NCBI GenBank assembly: GCA_017534835.1
Contig: JAFXVT010000047.1
Span: forward strand, 1 to 41,527
DNA: 41,527 nucleotides
DNA from: Ruminococcus sp.
Lineage (GTDB): Bacteria > Bacillota > Clostridia > Oscillospirales > Ruminococcaceae
Direction: 5' to 3'
The notes under the pieces were generated by a model, which was not told where the DNA came from, searched no databases, and worked only from the letters and a program-made list of their open reading frames with translations. Of this stretch, positions 40,836 through 41,527 are shown piece after piece; within the stretch, counting starts at the first letter, position 1, and every line of letters begins with the position of its first letter. The position numbers and the translations under genes were made by a program.

Positions 40836-41368
40836 TGGCTACAACTGAAATTCTCCTTGCCGGCTTCGGCGGACAGGGTATACTCTTCGCCGGTAAGATA
40901 CTCGCTTACTGCGGACTTATGGACAACAAGGAGCTCTCATGGCTCCCTTCATACGGTCCCGAGATGAGAGGCGGTACCTGTAACTGTTCAGTATGTATCT
41001 CCGATGAGCCCATCGGTTCTCCGCTGGTACTTACTCCCGATATCCTCGTCGTTATGAACCAGCCCTCGTTCGACAAGTTCGTCAAGGACGTAAAGCCCGG
41101 CGGAAAGGTGTTCTTCGACAGCACTATGATCGATGCGAATACAGACAGAACTGACATCCAGCTCTTCGGTATCCCCTCACAGCAGATGGCAGATGATAAC
41201 GCTCTCAAGGGCGGCTCGAACATAATCCTCCTCGGAAAGCTTCTCAAGGAGACAGAGATATGCTCTCTCGACACTATGAAGAAGGCTATCGAGAAGGTAG
41301 TTCCCCCGAAAAAGGCAGCTCTTATCCCCAACAACTACAAGGCTATCGAGCTTGGTATGAATGCATAA
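40835..41368 (+). CDS. korC: 2-oxoacid:ferredoxin oxidoreductase gamma subunit
   Basis: A 177-residue gamma domain protein beginning EILLAGFGGQGILFAGKIL, the family's hallmark, followed by PSYGPEMRGGTCNCSV and a CoA-binding-type fold. It completes the four-subunit enzyme. Its ATG overlaps the korB stop by one base (TAATG). It is the last gene of the operon in the window. Confidence 0.92.
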   Translation: MATTEILLAGFGGQGILFAGKILAYCGLMDNKELSWLPSYGPEMRGGTCNCSVCISDEPIGSPLVLTPDILVVMNQPSFDKFVKDVKPGGKVFFDSTMIDANTDRTDIQLFGIPSQQMADDNALKGGSNIILLGKLLKETEICSLDTMKKAIEKVVPPKKAALIPNNYKAIELGMNA

Positions 41369-41424
41369 TTATAAAAGGCTATCGGTTAACTGTTGTACTC
41401 TTACAGAAGCTTTACGCGTATCTA

Positions 41425-41461
41425 TTGAGGAAAACCCTTTTGAAAAAGGGTTCTTCCTCAA
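41425..41461 (+). terminator. Hairpin after korC, possibly part of a dispersed repeat
   Basis: TGAGGAA and AACCCTTT pair with AAAGGGTT and TTCCTCA around TGAA, with one internal mismatch. The stem is not followed by a plain T tract but by CTCCTTTCCTAAAACTTTT. It lies about 57 bases after the korC stop. The final bases of the window (41462-41527) contain no gene. Confidence 0.55.
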
Positions 41462-41527
41462 ACTCCTTTCCTAAAACTTTTAACTCCGTTTTTCCCCTCC
41501 TATGGGGTCACGCTGACAGATTCAATA

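Overview
This window looks like a chromosomal segment of a cellulosome-producing Ruminococcus (Oscillospiraceae, Firmicutes), close in style to R. flavefaciens or R. champanellensis. The grounds are five dockerin-bearing secreted proteins, Ser/Thr-rich linkers joining GH9 and GH10 catalytic domains to C-terminal dockerins, a clostridial-type fatty-acid operon with FabK, strong AGGAGG-type ribosome binding sites and consensus sigma-A promoters. Species assignment is inference. No phage, IS element, integrase or CRISPR array was seen.

Layout. (1) 1-630: the 3' end of a 23S rRNA, then a separately promoted stable-RNA unit tRNA-Lys, tRNA-Glu, 5S rRNA, tRNA-Asn. (2) 764-6446: a membrane-anchored metallo-beta-lactamase-fold hydrolase, converging on a Bce-type antimicrobial-peptide module (bceR-bceS, then bceA-bceB). 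(3) 6575-16370, minus strand: the fatty-acid operon fabH-fabK-fabG-fabF-accB-[two paralogous membrane proteins]-fabZ-accC-accD-accA-acpP. A 93-bp tandem repeat separates it from (4) a divergent plus-strand operon, fabD-aroE-aroK-amidohydrolase-LRR/dockerin protein (16877-21312), followed by guaB. (5) 23013-27059, minus strand: three lipoproteins (two of them paralogues) downstream of typA. (6) 27118-29604, minus strand: a membrane protein, tRNA-Tyr, tRNA-Thr and tRNA-Pro, a small anchored helical protein and rsmE. (7) 29849-37878: a cellulosome cluster with two GH9 enzymes, a CBM22-GH10 xylanase and, convergent with them, a small dockerin protein whose C-terminal domain resembles BECR-fold toxin nucleases. 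(8) 38040-41368: a MinD/ParA-like ATPase and a four-subunit 2-oxoacid:ferredoxin oxidoreductase (korDABC-type).

How the parts fit. The Fab/Acc genes supply malonyl-CoA, malonyl-ACP and the elongation cycle; FabD, which must feed that cycle, is transcribed divergently with shikimate genes. The GH9/GH10 enzymes are exported and should be plugged into cell-surface scaffoldins through their dockerins. The dockerins fall into two visibly different classes: one on the hydrolases, the other on the LRR protein and the BECR-like protein, which suggests two docking addresses. The strongest candidate for something undescribed is the dockerin-BECR-like protein at 37144-37878, possibly a nuclease-like or toxin-like domain displayed on the cellulosome. 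That function is inferred from remembered sequence pattern only.
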